A stretch of DNA of 64,000 nt from Sipunculus nudus (GCA_026874595.1 JAPPUL010000069.1:1880001-1944000), one strand, 5' to 3'; positions 36,116 through 45,930 are shown, numbered from the stretch's first letter. Translations and numbers: made by a program. The notes: generated by a model from the sequence alone, not told the origin.

Positions 36116-37691
36116 ATGGTTCATAAAAAAAAAGAACAAGAGCGTGCAGCTCTGCATGCTACAATTTGGGAAGTTCTCAATAAGTTACGTGGCACTCTTG
36201 ATGGGTGGGACTCTAAGGAATACGTACTTGGCATATTGTTTTACCGTTTTATTTCAGAAAACCTAAGTTCTTATGTTAATGAAAAGCAAAAGGAAGCGGG
36301 AGAGCAAAACTTCAATTATGCATCTTTAAATGATAATGTCGCCAAACAGGCGTGTGAGACCATCTTAGACGAAAAAGGCTTCTTCATTTATCCGAGTGAG
36401 CTTTTTGAGAATGTAAAAAGACAAGCTCCAAACGACTCGAACCAATGAAACTCTTGAAAAGGTTTTTAAAAATATAGAAAGCTCAGCCCAAGACACAGAC
36501 AATGCAAAGAATATGAAAGGTTTATTTGATGATATAGATGTAAATAGTAATAAATTGGGAGCAAGCGTTATAAAACGTAATGAGAAACTGGCAAATCTTT
36601 TAAACGCTATTGGAGATTTAAAACTCGGAAGCTATGCCAACAACTCAATTGATCTTTTTGGTGATGCTTATGAATATTTGATAGGAATGTATGCAGCTTA
36701 TGCCGGGAAGAAAGGAGGTGAGTTCTTTACACCGCAGGAGGTTTCGCAACTGCTTGCACAAATTACGGTTGTTGGGAAGAAAGAGGTGAATAAGGTATAC
36801 GATCCTGCTTGTGGTTCGGGTTCACTTTTACTTAAGTTTGCCAAGGTTTTGGGGAAAGAAAATGTACGTAAAGGTTTTTTTGGACAAGAGAGTAATATTA
36901 CAACATATAACCTTTGCCGAATTAATATGTTTTTACATGATATCAATTACGATCAGTTTGACATAGCACATGGCAATACGTTAACCGATCCAAAACACTG
37001 GGATGACGAACCTTTTGAAGCAATAGTATCAAATCCTCCTTATTCGATAGCATGGGAAGGGAAGAGTAATCCACTTCTTATAAATGACGAGCGGTTTACG
37101 CCTGCTGGAGTACTTGCTCCGAAATCAAAGGCAGATTTAGCTTTTGTGATGCATTGTCTTTCGTGGCTTGCAACGAGCGGGACAGCTGTTATTGTTATAT
37201 ATCCAGGCGTGTTGAGTCGTAGTGGAGTGGAACAAAAGATTAGGAAGTATTTGGTAGATAATAACTATATAGATGCAGTTATACAATTGCCAGCTGATTT
37301 ATTTTTTGGTACGCCGATAGCAACATGTATATTGGTGCTAAAAAAGAATAAAGTAGATAGTCGAGTATTGTTCATTGACGCAACAAATGAATTTGTTCGG
37401 AGAGATGCAAAGAATAAGTTAAGTGAAAGTAACGCTAAAAAGATTTTGGAATGTTATACAAAGAGAGCTGATATAAAGTATTTTTCTAGTGTTGTGAATC
37501 ATGAAGAGCTAAAGGAAAAGGATTATGATCTTGGTATAAGAAGGTATGTCGAACTTGAGGACAAACGAGAGAAGATAGACATTAAAGAGTTGAACGCTTC
37601 GATTAAGAGTAGTGTAGAGCGGCAAAATAAGCTTCGTCGTGAAATAGATGCGATAGTGGCGGAATTAGAGGGGGGGGGGGGGGGGAAATGA
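36116..37691 (+). pseudogene. hsdM: Type I methylase subunit HsdM, one frameshift
   Basis: HsdM supplies the N6-adenine methylase of a type I restriction system. From ATG 36116 the N-terminal helical domain is normal (ATIWEVLNKLRGTLDGW) until a stop at 36446-36448. The continuing part (NETLEKVFKNIESSAQ, then the frame from 36513) is in another register, so a single frameshift lies near 36425-36440. The catalytic part is intact with DPACGSGSLL and NPPYS. Internal initiation at ATG 36513 could give a truncated 392-aa product. The gene ends in a run of 16 G and overlaps the hsdS start by ATGA. Confidence 0.85.
37670..37685 (+). repeat. Homopolymeric tract of 16 G at the hsdM-hsdS junction
   Basis: Bases 37670-37685 are all G, remarkable in an AT-rich genome. 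The tract encodes Gly codons at the hsdM end and lies 2 bases before the hsdS ATG (37688), so it also provides a purine-rich ribosome site. One extra G would read through into the hsdS frame and fuse the two proteins; one fewer would stop at TAA 37693-37695. Confidence 0.95.
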
Positions 37692-38929
37692 GTAAGATAG
37701 ACGATTTACTAAAGAAGCATTGCCCGAGCGGGGTGGAGTTTAAAGAACTCCAAGAACTATTTGTTATGAAAAACGGTTATACTCCATCAAAGTCAAACCA
37801 AGCTTTTTGGACTGGAGGAACAGTCCCGTGGTTCCGAGTGGACAATATTCGTAAGAACGGTAGAATTCTTAATAAAGCGTTGCAGCATATTACCGTAGAC
37901 GCTGTAAAAGGTGGACGACTATTTCCTGCCAATTCGCTCATTGTTGCAACGTTGGCTACTATAGGGGAACACGCACTCATTACTGTTCCACATCTAGCAA
38001 ATCAACAATTCACTTCGCTCGCACTGAAAACAGAATATACTGAATTGCTAGATATGAAGTTTCTTTTCTACTATTGTTTTGAGCTCGCTGAGTGGTGTCG
38101 TAATAATACAACTAAATCAATCTTCGCTTCGGTGGATATGAAAGGCTTCAAAAAATTTCGTATCCCTATTCTGCCTCTTAAGATACAGGAGGAGATTGTA
38201 CGGATATTAGATAATTTTACAGAGCTTGAGACGGAGCTTGAGACGGAGCTTGAGACGGAGCTTGAGGCTCGTAAAAAACAATATGAATATTATAGAAACA
38301 CACTTTTGTCGTTTTCAGAAAACGTGGAAAGCCCGAGTGAGGTGGAGTATAAAGAACTCCAAGAACTATTTGTTATGAAAAACGGTTATACTCCATCAAA
38401 GTCAAACCAAGCTTTTTGGACTGGAGGAACAGTCCCGTGGTTCCGAGTGGACGATATTCGTAAGAACGGTAGAATTCTCAATAAACCGTTGCAGCATATT
38501 ACCGTAGACGCTGTAAAAGGTGGACGACTATTTCCTGCCAATTCGCTCATTGTTGCAACGTCGGCTACTATAGGGGAACACGCACTCATTACTGTCCCGT
38601 ACCTGTCAAATCAAAGGTTCATTTCGCTTGCACTGAAAACAGAATATACTGAATTGCTAGATATGAAGTTTCTTTTCTACTATTGTTTTGAGCTCGCTGA
38701 GTGGTGTCGTAATAATACAACTAAATCAAGCTTCGCTTCGGTGGATATGAAAGGCTTCAAAAAATTTCGTATCCCTATTCCCTCAATGGATGAGCAAAAC
38801 CGCATTGTTGCGATACTGGATAAATTTGATATGCTCGCAAATGATATTTCACAGGGCTTACCTGCTGAGATAGACATGCGTAAAAAACAATATGAATATT
38901 ATAGAAACAAATTGTTAACATTCAAGTAA
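37688..38929 (+). CDS. hsdS: Type I specificity subunit HsdS with duplicated recognition domain
   Basis: HsdS chooses the DNA target for the type I complex. The 413-aa protein has two target-recognition domains (about residues 18-160 and 221-363), each followed by a conserved helix. The two domains are almost identical, from KELQELFVMKNGYTPSKSN to MKGFKKFRIPI, offset by 203 residues. The helix between them carries repeated ELET units. The family normally has two different domains reading two half-sites; identical ones predict the same half-site twice, i.e. a palindromic interrupted target. The ATG overlaps the hsdM stop. Confidence 0.92.
   Translation: MSKIDDLLKKHCPSGVEFKELQELFVMKNGYTPSKSNQAFWTGGTVPWFRVDNIRKNGRILNKALQHITVDAVKGGRLFPANSLIVATLATIGEHALITVPHLANQQFTSLALKTEYTELLDMKFLFYYCFELAEWCRNNTTKSIFASVDMKGFKKFRIPILPLKIQEEIVRILDNFTELETELETELETELEARKKQYEYYRNTLLSFSENVESPSEVEYKELQELFVMKNGYTPSKSNQAFWTGGTVPWFRVDDIRKNGRILNKPLQHITVDAVKGGRLFPANSLIVATSATIGEHALITVPYLSNQRFISLALKTEYTELLDMKFLFYYCFELAEWCRNNTTKSSFASVDMKGFKKFRIPIPSMDEQNRIVAILDKFDMLANDISQGLPAEIDMRKKQYEYYRNKLLTFK
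37735..38779 (+). repeat. Direct repeat of the HsdS recognition domain (436 bp, offset 609)
   Basis: Bases about 37735-38170 recur at about 38344-38779 with only scattered differences, for example around the HLANQQFT/YLSNQRFI stretch. The offset of 609 bases is exactly 203 codons. It could recombine to delete or exchange domains. Confidence 0.93.
38222..38267 (+). repeat. 12-bp tandem repeats in the HsdS central helix
   Basis: GAGCTTGAGACG occurs three times in a row (38222-38257), followed by a partial fourth unit. It encodes ELET repeats. In EcoR124-type enzymes, the copy number of a similar four-residue repeat sets the spacer length in the recognition site. Confidence 0.92.
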
Positions 38930-39066
38930 TTACTTGACATGTAGATAAAAAAGCAGTATATATAGTTTAGTTTTTGGAGAGGGGTTTATTTATTATAGAT
39001 ACAAAAGGTTTCCGAGTTACTGCGGCAAATACTGCTATAGAACTAGTTAGAAAAAGGAGTATTAGT

Positions 39067-39720
39067 ATGAATTTGTTTGATAATTTAGCTAAGGTTATGT
39101 CGGTATACGAAAATGAGATTGAGAAGTGTAAAGGTATAAAAATAAAATATGAGGGTGATAAGGATTTAAATCTAATAGCTCGATGGCGAGATAAGCGAAG
39201 GAACTTAAGGTATTTAAGAAGCAGGTTTCGTGTTTCGACTCTTATGAAAGGATCGTATCTAAGCAAATTAAAACGGGTGGCTGATGTAGATACTAGGTTT
39301 CAAAAGGTTTATGGGTTATTAGACAACGCAAGTAGTTCTGATAAAAAGGTTTTTAACAGGTTACTTAAAGATTTGACAAAGACAGTAAATGCTTTGTTGA
39401 AATTGCTAGCAAAAAAGAAAGTTTTTGGATCTCAAAAAGAGTTAGTTGACGACGAAAGTTTGGGTCTTAAAGAACGTTTCGATAAGATAATAACAGCTTT
39501 AAATCGGACATTTGTTGTAACGTTATATGAGTCAGGTCCTGAACTTGAATATTGTGAAGCCACAGTTGAGATTGAAAAGTTAGGTTTAAATCGAGCTCCT
39601 TCGGAGGAAATAGAGAAACCGCTATTAACTCGACTAGACAAACATTTGTTAGCAGATAAATTTTTAGAACGGTTAGAGGGAGTATTATGGCGAGATAAGT
39701 TGGTAGATTTGTTAGTTTAA
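39067..39720 (+). CDS. Unknown protein encoded between hsdS and hsdR
   Basis: The 217-aa product is basic and mostly helical, beginning MNLFDNLAKVMSVYENEIEKC. ATG 39067 was chosen because AAAAAGGAG lies 7 bases upstream; the open frame begins at TTG 38974 but has no site there. No membrane segment, cysteine cluster or known nuclease motif was seen. A terminator hairpin follows, so it ends a transcript started at or before hsdM. As cargo inside a type I locus it may modulate restriction, but that is a guess. Confidence 0.65.
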   Translation: MNLFDNLAKVMSVYENEIEKCKGIKIKYEGDKDLNLIARWRDKRRNLRYLRSRFRVSTLMKGSYLSKLKRVADVDTRFQKVYGLLDNASSSDKKVFNRLLKDLTKTVNALLKLLAKKKVFGSQKELVDDESLGLKERFDKIITALNRTFVVTLYESGPELEYCEATVEIEKLGLNRAPSEEIEKPLLTRLDKHLLADKFLERLEGVLWRDKLVDLLV

Positions 39721-39730
39721 AAATAACTGT

Positions 39731-39770
39731 GATAAGCTCTTTTAATGTTTGCGATAAGAGCTTATCTTTT
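39731..39770 (+). terminator. Rho-independent terminator
   Basis: GATAAGCTCTT (39731-39741) pairs with AAGAGCTTATC (39756-39766), then four T. It separates the hsdM-hsdS-orf unit from hsdR. Confidence 0.75.
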
Positions 39771-39964
39771 AAGACGGAGTGTATTATTAAGACAGAGTGT
39801 ATTATGCATAGTTTATATATAATACAATCTTGGATTTGTTAGATATTAGTTAGATACTAGTATAGAAGAAAGATAATAAAAGAAAGATACGTTTGTTTAT
39901 TAATAAGCGTCGTAACACATTAAAAGTTTTGTTGTATGAAGTTGTATGAAAAGGAGGCTTTTTA

Positions 39965-42900
39965 ATGTATAATACAATTGCAGAAAATCCAAATAGCACT
40001 GTCGTTGCCAATTATACACCTGTTTTAAAGAATTCAAAAGCTTATCAATCAGAATCAGCACTTGAACAAGAGTTTATTCATCTTTTAAAGCGAAACGGCT
40101 ATAAATATCTAAATATCACCAACAATGATGCACTTATTCAAAATCTAAAAACACAAATCTCAGACCTTAATAAGATAACCTTTTCAAACCTAGAATGGGA
40201 ACAATTTTTCAAGCAATACCTGGCCAACACAAACGAAGGGATAAAGGAAAAAACATATAAAGTTCAAGAAGACTATATTTACAACCTGCGCCGTGATGAC
40301 GGCACAACCAAAAACGTCCGCATAATTGACAAGGATAATATTCACAATAATATACTACAGGTTATAAACCAATATGAAACTTTAGGTAATTATAAAAACC
40401 GCTATGATGTTACTATTCTGGTAAATGGCTTACCCTTAGTGCATGTTGAATTAAAACGGCGTGGCGTTTCAATTCGTGAAGCCTTTAATCAAATTGAACG
40501 CTATCAGAAAGAGAGCTTTTGGGCAGACAGCGGGCTTTTTGAATATACACAGTTGTTTATCATTTCTAACGGCACGCATACAAAATATTATTCGAACACA
40601 ACTCGTAACGCATACCTAAAAGAACAAGGTGTGCGTTCTTCTGGCAAAAAAACAAGTAATAGCTTTAAATTTACTTCGTGGTGGACGGACGCTGGTAATA
40701 AGCGTATTTCAGATCTTGTAGATTTTACAAACACCTTCTTTTCAAAGCATTCACTACTTGCGATTTTAACAAAGTATTGTGTTTTCACTTCTGATGATTC
40801 GCTTCTCGTTATGCGTCCTTACCAAATTGCAGCCTCAGAAGCTATCTTAAACAAAATTGCAATGGCAACAAACCATAAACAACTTGGCACGCTTGATGCT
40901 GGTGGTTATATTTGGCATACAACAGGAAGTGGTAAAACGCTTACGAGTTTTAAAACAGCACAGCTTGCAAGTAAACTTGATGGGATGGATAAGGTTCTTT
41001 TTGTCGTTGATAGAAAAGACCTCGACTATCAAACCATGAAAGAATATGACAAATTTAAAAAAGGTTGTGCAAATTCAAACATAAGTACAAATATTTTAAC
41101 GAAGCAGCTTGCTAACCCAAAGGCAAAGATTATTATTACAACCATTCAGAAGCTGGCAAAATTCATCTCTAGACCTTCCAATAAAGGGCATAGTGTTTTT
41201 GATAGGCATATTGTCTTAATTTTTGATGAATGCCACCGCTCTCAATTTGGGCAGATGCATAATGCCATTACAAAGGCGTTTAAGAATTATCACATTTTTG
41301 GATTTACAGGTACGCCAATCTTTGCAACAAATTCCTCTTCAAGCGCTAATGCTGTTCTCAAAACTACAGAGCAAGCCTTTGGACAAAAGCTCCATGCTTA
41401 TACAATTGTTGATGCTATAAATGATGAGAATGTTCTGCCGTTCAGAATGGACTTTATAAACACCCTAAAAGAAAAAGAACATATTAAAGATAAAAAAGTT
41501 CGTGCGATTGATATGGAAGCGGCGGCAAACTCTCCGAAACGTATTACACATGTTACAGACTATATCCTGGAACACTTTGACCAAAAAACAAAACGCAAGG
41601 AAGGATTTTACTCTTTTAACAAATTGACAAATATTAAAGACCTTGTTAAGGACAAAGAGCGTGATGCAAATAAAAGAATAAAGGAAACTAGAAACCAAGT
41701 TTCTCTTCGAGGGTTCAATTCTATTTTTGCTGTTAGTTCTATTGAAGTTGCTAAGAAATACTATGCTGAATTTAAATCCCGAAAATCTAACTTGAAAATT
41801 ACTACTATTTACAGCTTTAGTCCCACTGAAGAAGAAATTGAGGACGGCCTTCTCCCAGACGAACACTTTGATACAGATGCTTTGGATAAACCATCTCGGG
41901 ACTTCTTAGAAATGGTAATAGACGACTATAACAACCATTTTGACACAAACTACGATACAAGTGCAGATAAGTTTGAGAATTACTATAAAGACCTTTCTCA
42001 GCGTATGAAAAACCGGGAGATTGATTTACTCATTGTCGTTAATATGTTCTTAACAGGATTTGATGCCACAACCTTAAATACTTTATGGGTTGATAAAAAT
42101 CTTCGCCACCACGGTTTGCTTCAAGCATTCTCTCGCACAAACCGTATTCTAAATTCCGTTAAAACCTTTGGTAACATTATTTGCTTTCGTAACCTAGAAC
42201 AAGCGACAAACGAGGCTCTTGCCATTTTTGGGAATAAAGAAGCGGAGGGAATTGTTCTTTTAAAATCTTATAACGATTACTATAACGGCTGGGATGCGGA
42301 CAAGGGTGAACACCAACAAGGTTATCGCGAATTGATTGCAGAGTTACAAGAACGTTTTCCATTGCCTATATTTATTGAGAGTGAGCAAGCCGAAAAGAGT
42401 TTTATTCGATTATGGGGAGCAATCTTACGTATTCGCAATATCCTCTCCTCTTTTGATGAGTTTGCCGGAAATGAGATTTTATCAGAGCGTGAGCTTCAGG
42501 ATTATCAAAGCGCATATCTTGACCTCTATGACAAACTTTGCAAAAACAAAGATGGCGATAAAGAAAATGTAAATGACGATATTGAATTTGAAATCGAACT
42601 CATCAAGCAAGTTACAATCAATATCGATTATATTCTACAGCTTGTCATCAAATATCATCATTCATCCATGAAAGACAAAGAAATCCTAACAATAATCGAT
42701 AAAGCGATGAACTCAAGTATTACACTTCGTAGTAAGAAGGAATTGATTAAAAACTTTATTAATTCTTTGAATGTTTATAGTGATGTTGATAGCGATTGGC
42801 GTGCCTTTGTAGATAAAAGCAAAGATGAAGAACTTGAAAAGATTATTCAAAAAGAAAATCTTAATCCTGAAAAAACACGGAAATTTATCACTAACGCTTT

Positions 42901-43051
42901 CCGTGATGGTGAGTTGAAATCAATAGGAACCAGTTTTGCCAATATCCTACCTCCCTTACCTATTTTTGATAAAAACAATACTCGTCTCAAGACAAAATCA
43001 CGGGTTCTTGATAAACTAAATATTTTCTTTGGGAAATATTCGGAAGGGTAA
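39965..43051 (+). CDS. hsdR: Type I restriction subunit HsdR
   Basis: HsdR is the ATP-driven translocase and nuclease. The 1028-aa protein has an N-terminal nuclease region with VHVELKRRG (about residues 160-168), a Walker A HTTGSGKT (about 315-322), DECHRSQFG (about 420), a TGTPIF motif III region (about 448) and a C-terminal helicase half with FLTGFDATTLN and QAFSRTNR. AAGGAGG precedes the ATG by 7 bases. The frame is intact. It starts 245 bases after the previous gene and beyond a terminator, so it is probably expressed on its own. Confidence 0.95.
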   Translation: MYNTIAENPNSTVVANYTPVLKNSKAYQSESALEQEFIHLLKRNGYKYLNITNNDALIQNLKTQISDLNKITFSNLEWEQFFKQYLANTNEGIKEKTYKVQEDYIYNLRRDDGTTKNVRIIDKDNIHNNILQVINQYETLGNYKNRYDVTILVNGLPLVHVELKRRGVSIREAFNQIERYQKESFWADSGLFEYTQLFIISNGTHTKYYSNTTRNAYLKEQGVRSSGKKTSNSFKFTSWWTDAGNKRISDLVDFTNTFFSKHSLLAILTKYCVFTSDDSLLVMRPYQIAASEAILNKIAMATNHKQLGTLDAGGYIWHTTGSGKTLTSFKTAQLASKLDGMDKVLFVVDRKDLDYQTMKEYDKFKKGCANSNISTNILTKQLANPKAKIIITTIQKLAKFISRPSNKGHSVFDRHIVLIFDECHRSQFGQMHNAITKAFKNYHIFGFTGTPIFATNSSSSANAVLKTTEQAFGQKLHAYTIVDAINDENVLPFRMDFINTLKEKEHIKDKKVRAIDMEAAANSPKRITHVTDYILEHFDQKTKRKEGFYSFNKLTNIKDLVKDKERDANKRIKETRNQVSLRGFNSIFAVSSIEVAKKYYAEFKSRKSNLKITTIYSFSPTEEEIEDGLLPDEHFDTDALDKPSRDFLEMVIDDYNNHFDTNYDTSADKFENYYKDLSQRMKNREIDLLIVVNMFLTGFDATTLNTLWVDKNLRHHGLLQAFSRTNRILNSVKTFGNIICFRNLEQATNEALAIFGNKEAEGIVLLKSYNDYYNGWDADKGEHQQGYRELIAELQERFPLPIFIESEQAEKSFIRLWGAILRIRNILSSFDEFAGNEILSERELQDYQSAYLDLYDKLCKNKDGDKENVNDDIEFEIELIKQVTINIDYILQLVIKYHHSSMKDKEILTIIDKAMNSSITLRSKKELIKNFINSLNVYSDVDSDWRAFVDKSKDEELEKIIQKENLNPEKTRKFITNAFRDGELKSIGTSFANILPPLPIFDKNNTRLKTKSRVLDKLNIFFGKYSEG

Positions 43052-43120
43052 AATATCTTAATATTTTGCAAGGTAATATTTTGAGCTGTTGAATCCTTTT
43101 CTATATGATCTGCATTCATC

Positions 43121-43156
43121 CTCACCTTCCCTCTCACCTTCCCTCTCACCTTCCCT
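43121..43156 (+). repeat. Three 12-bp repeats downstream of hsdR
   Basis: CTCACCTTCCCT is repeated three times without interruption. It lies outside any supported gene. Its role is unknown. Confidence 0.9.
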
Positions 43157-43338
43157 TCTACTAAACCAAAATACTAAAACAAAATAGAGAATTTTTATCT
43201 GCACTTTTTTTACTTTTTGTTCACAATTTTGTCTTTTTTAAACACTAAGTCTAGTATTATTAATATACCAACAATACAAAATGCTGCTAACATAACCAAA
43301 AGCTTGGATATTTCTATTAATGAATTTATAAATTAATT

Positions 43339-44196
43339 ATGCAAAAACCATTTTACAAAAAATTAGATTTTACTTTATACGATGCTGACTCTTTGGTTTT
43401 AATGAGACAGTTACCCTCAAATTCTATAGATATGATTTTTGCAGACCCACCTTATTTCTTATCAAGCGGTTCGTTTACGTGTCAAAACGGAAAAATGGTA
43501 AACGTAAAAAAAGCAGACTGGGACCTTAGTAACGGAACAAAAAGTAATTTTGAATTCCATCTTTCATGGATTAAAGAATGTCGACGACTTCTAAAACCAC
43601 ATGGAACAATTTGGATTAGTGGAACATATCATTCAATTTATCAATGTGGTTTTGCTTTGGAATTAGAAAATTTTCATTTTTTAAACGACATTGTATGGTT
43701 CAAGCCAAACGCTTCACCAAATTTAAGTTGTCGATTTTTTACCGCTAGCCATGAAACTTTACTTTGGGCTAGAAAAGAAAAAAAAGCAAAACACACTTTC
43801 AACTATAAAACTATGGTTGAATGGGAGAATAACTATCAGAAAGAGATTAAATGTAAACATTGTGGAAAAAGTGAATGTTATGAAATTCTTCACGAGAAAG
43901 GAAAGCAGATGCGAAGTGTTTGGGCGATAAATACACCTCAAAGAATTGAAAAAACGTTCGGGAAACATCCAACACAAAAATCGTTAGAATTATTAAAAAG
44001 AATTGTTTTAGCAAGTACAAATAAAGGTGATTTGATTTTAGACCCGTTTACGGGAAGTTCTACTACGGGTTTAGCGGCTTATATGTTTGAAAGGAAGTTT
44101 ATAGGTATTGATAACGAAAAAGAATATCTTGATTTATCAATAAAGAGATTTGAGCAGTTGAACAAAAATATGCAAACTAAACATAATAAAAAATAA
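43339..44196 (+). CDS. DNA adenine methylase, beta class (DpnA/MboI-like)
   Basis: A 285-aa N6-adenine methylase. Motif IV DPPYF is near residue 36 and motif I DPFTGSSTTGLAA near 235, an order typical of beta-class enzymes, with the recognition region between them. A CKHCGKSEC pair in the middle may bind zinc. The very next gene is a DpnII-like nuclease, so the methylase presumably protects GATC. In the DpnII system this type is the second methylase DpnA; no DpnM homologue is present here. Confidence 0.88.
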   Translation: MQKPFYKKLDFTLYDADSLVLMRQLPSNSIDMIFADPPYFLSSGSFTCQNGKMVNVKKADWDLSNGTKSNFEFHLSWIKECRRLLKPHGTIWISGTYHSIYQCGFALELENFHFLNDIVWFKPNASPNLSCRFFTASHETLLWARKEKKAKHTFNYKTMVEWENNYQKEIKCKHCGKSECYEILHEKGKQMRSVWAINTPQRIEKTFGKHPTQKSLELLKRIVLASTNKGDLILDPFTGSSTTGLAAYMFERKFIGIDNEKEYLDLSIKRFEQLNKNMQTKHNKK

Positions 44197-44200
44197 TACT

Positions 44201-45124
44201 ATGAAAAATTTATCTTTTTACAAAACAGCACTAAACTGTAATACAGAAGATCAAGTTTTTGATTTTCTAATGTCAAGTTTGAAACCAAGTAATACAATTT
44301 GGTCATACTTTGTTAATTGGGAAAAAGTTTTTACTAATACCAAGCAAATTGAACTTGCTTTAAATAATTTTAATTATTTGATCGGCAAAGATAATTTTGA
44401 CAAAGAATTTAATTTTTTATTGAAAGAAAATCCAAGCATTGCAAAAATTATCCCGGCTTTAGTGGTGCGAGACGGAAGGAATACTAAAAAATTTAAAATC
44501 CTCCTAGATTTCCAAAACAAGAAACTTGTTTATGAGGACTATGATTTTTCTAAAAAAGATATTTCCAATAAAGATATCGAAAAGTATTTGCATTTTGTAA
44601 AAGAAACAGGTTTGAAACATTTGATTTCTAATAAGAAAATCAAAAACTTAGTAGATTACATGATTGGGGTTGAGGCTGGTCTTGATAGTAATGGAAGGAA
44701 AAATCGAGGCGGGCATTCAATGGAAAATATTGTTGAAGTTTTCATCAAAGATGTTTGTCAGAAAAACAGTTTTCAATATTTAAAAGAAGCTAATGCTGAA
44801 AAAATAAAAAATAAACTCGGCTATGATGTCCCTGTTGATAAATCGTCTCGTCGTTATGATTTTGTTATTGATAATGGGAAGGAATTATTTATCATTGAAA
44901 CAAACTTTTACAGCGGTGGTGGTTCAAAGCTAAAATCCACTGCTGGAGAATATAGAAACTTATTTGATGTTTTGAATAGAAAATATACTTTTTTTTGGGT
45001 AACTGATGGAATGGGTTGGAAAAGAACAACAAAGCCTTTGCGCGAAACTTTTAATCATAACAATTACCTTTTTAATCTTGCAATGCTCGAAAAAGGAATT
45101 CTTAGCTTTCTATTGAATAAGTAA
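44201..45124 (+). CDS. DpnII/MboI-type restriction endonuclease
   Basis: The 307-aa enzyme is expected to cut unmethylated GATC. Recognisable blocks are GLDSNGRKNRGGHSMENIV (about residues 158-176) and SSRRYDFVIDNGKELFIIETNFY (about 215-237), the latter a PD-(D/E)XK-like core with the D..E.N/Y pattern of this family. It starts 4 bases after the methylase stop, forming a two-gene restriction-modification unit. Codon use is more AT-ending than in the core genes, consistent with acquisition. Confidence 0.9.
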   Translation: MKNLSFYKTALNCNTEDQVFDFLMSSLKPSNTIWSYFVNWEKVFTNTKQIELALNNFNYLIGKDNFDKEFNFLLKENPSIAKIIPALVVRDGRNTKKFKILLDFQNKKLVYEDYDFSKKDISNKDIEKYLHFVKETGLKHLISNKKIKNLVDYMIGVEAGLDSNGRKNRGGHSMENIVEVFIKDVCQKNSFQYLKEANAEKIKNKLGYDVPVDKSSRRYDFVIDNGKELFIIETNFYSGGGSKLKSTAGEYRNLFDVLNRKYTFFWVTDGMGWKRTTKPLRETFNHNNYLFNLAMLEKGILSFLLNK

Positions 45125-45229
45125 AATACAAAACACTAAAAATATTTAAACAACATTAAAAATACTTTTCGGATTTGCTTAGGAAATAAATATGATTTCA
45201 ATCATCGTGCCTGTGCATTTTAAAAAGAA

Positions 45230-45930
45230 GTCTCAAGCCAAATAAGTCCATAATTCTCATAGTGCGACAACGCCTAGCTCTTATCACCGGCGGTTAGCAA
45301 GTAAATCAACTCTTTAAAAATCCCTTATAGCACCAAGCAATCATTTAGTGGCGCTTAGCGTATAAAAACCCGTAAGGAGCAACACGTTCTGATGTTTCTT
45401 CCTCGTGAATAGGTTAATAGGTGATTTTAACTTTCAGGCAGACTTTGACGACATTGCGAAGTGTATTTAAAACTGCTCTCTTGCCCTTTAGCTTTGCTCT
45501 TACAGACCGCAAAACCTTCGACTTCAAGAAAAGCTTCTAAATGACTCTTTAGCTTTGTTGCCTGCTCTGCTCGTACAATGCTTTTTAGCTTAATTGCAAG
45601 GTTCTCAAGAATATTGGCAGGCTTCTCCAGATTGTTACGTCGAAAGCAGCTAATAGCTACCTGTAACTCTGCTAATTCATCCGCATCAAATCGTTTTAGG
45701 GATGGGAACTTGCCAGATGGAATACTCAACGCTTGTTTTCTTTGATTTTAATCATCTGTCTATACAAATCGCTCAATCACATAATACATGCGTTCAGCCG
45801 TACAGCGGCTCAGGCTGAATTCTTGTGTGCAATGTCTATTGTTGAAATACTCAAGAGCGTTAGATTCCATCCTGCTCACAAGTTTCAAAAGATTTTCAGC
45901 TTGTTCAAAAAGCACATAAGCTGTTCTCCA
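45230..45930 (-). pseudogene. Decayed WYL-domain transcription regulator
   Basis: Reading the minus strand, fragments appear in family order but in broken frames: AENLLKLVSRMESNALEYF and SRCTAERMYYVIERF (HTH-like part, about 45775-45915), DADELAELQVAISCFRR...VEGFAVCK (about 45490-45690), then RVAPYGFLYAKRH (about 45340-45385), the mark of a WYL domain. At least two frameshifts or stops interrupt it. WYL regulators often precede defence genes, and the HsdM-HEPN operon starts just beyond on the other strand. Confidence 0.7.

Noticed and set aside
42847-43149. 100-codon minus-strand frame with GKVRGKVR start
   Set aside because: It is antisense to the intact hsdR end and begins in the 12-bp repeats.
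43121-43156. CRISPR array from the regular 12-bp repeats
   Set aside because: The units are contiguous with no spacers and far too short. No CRISPR array was seen anywhere in the window.
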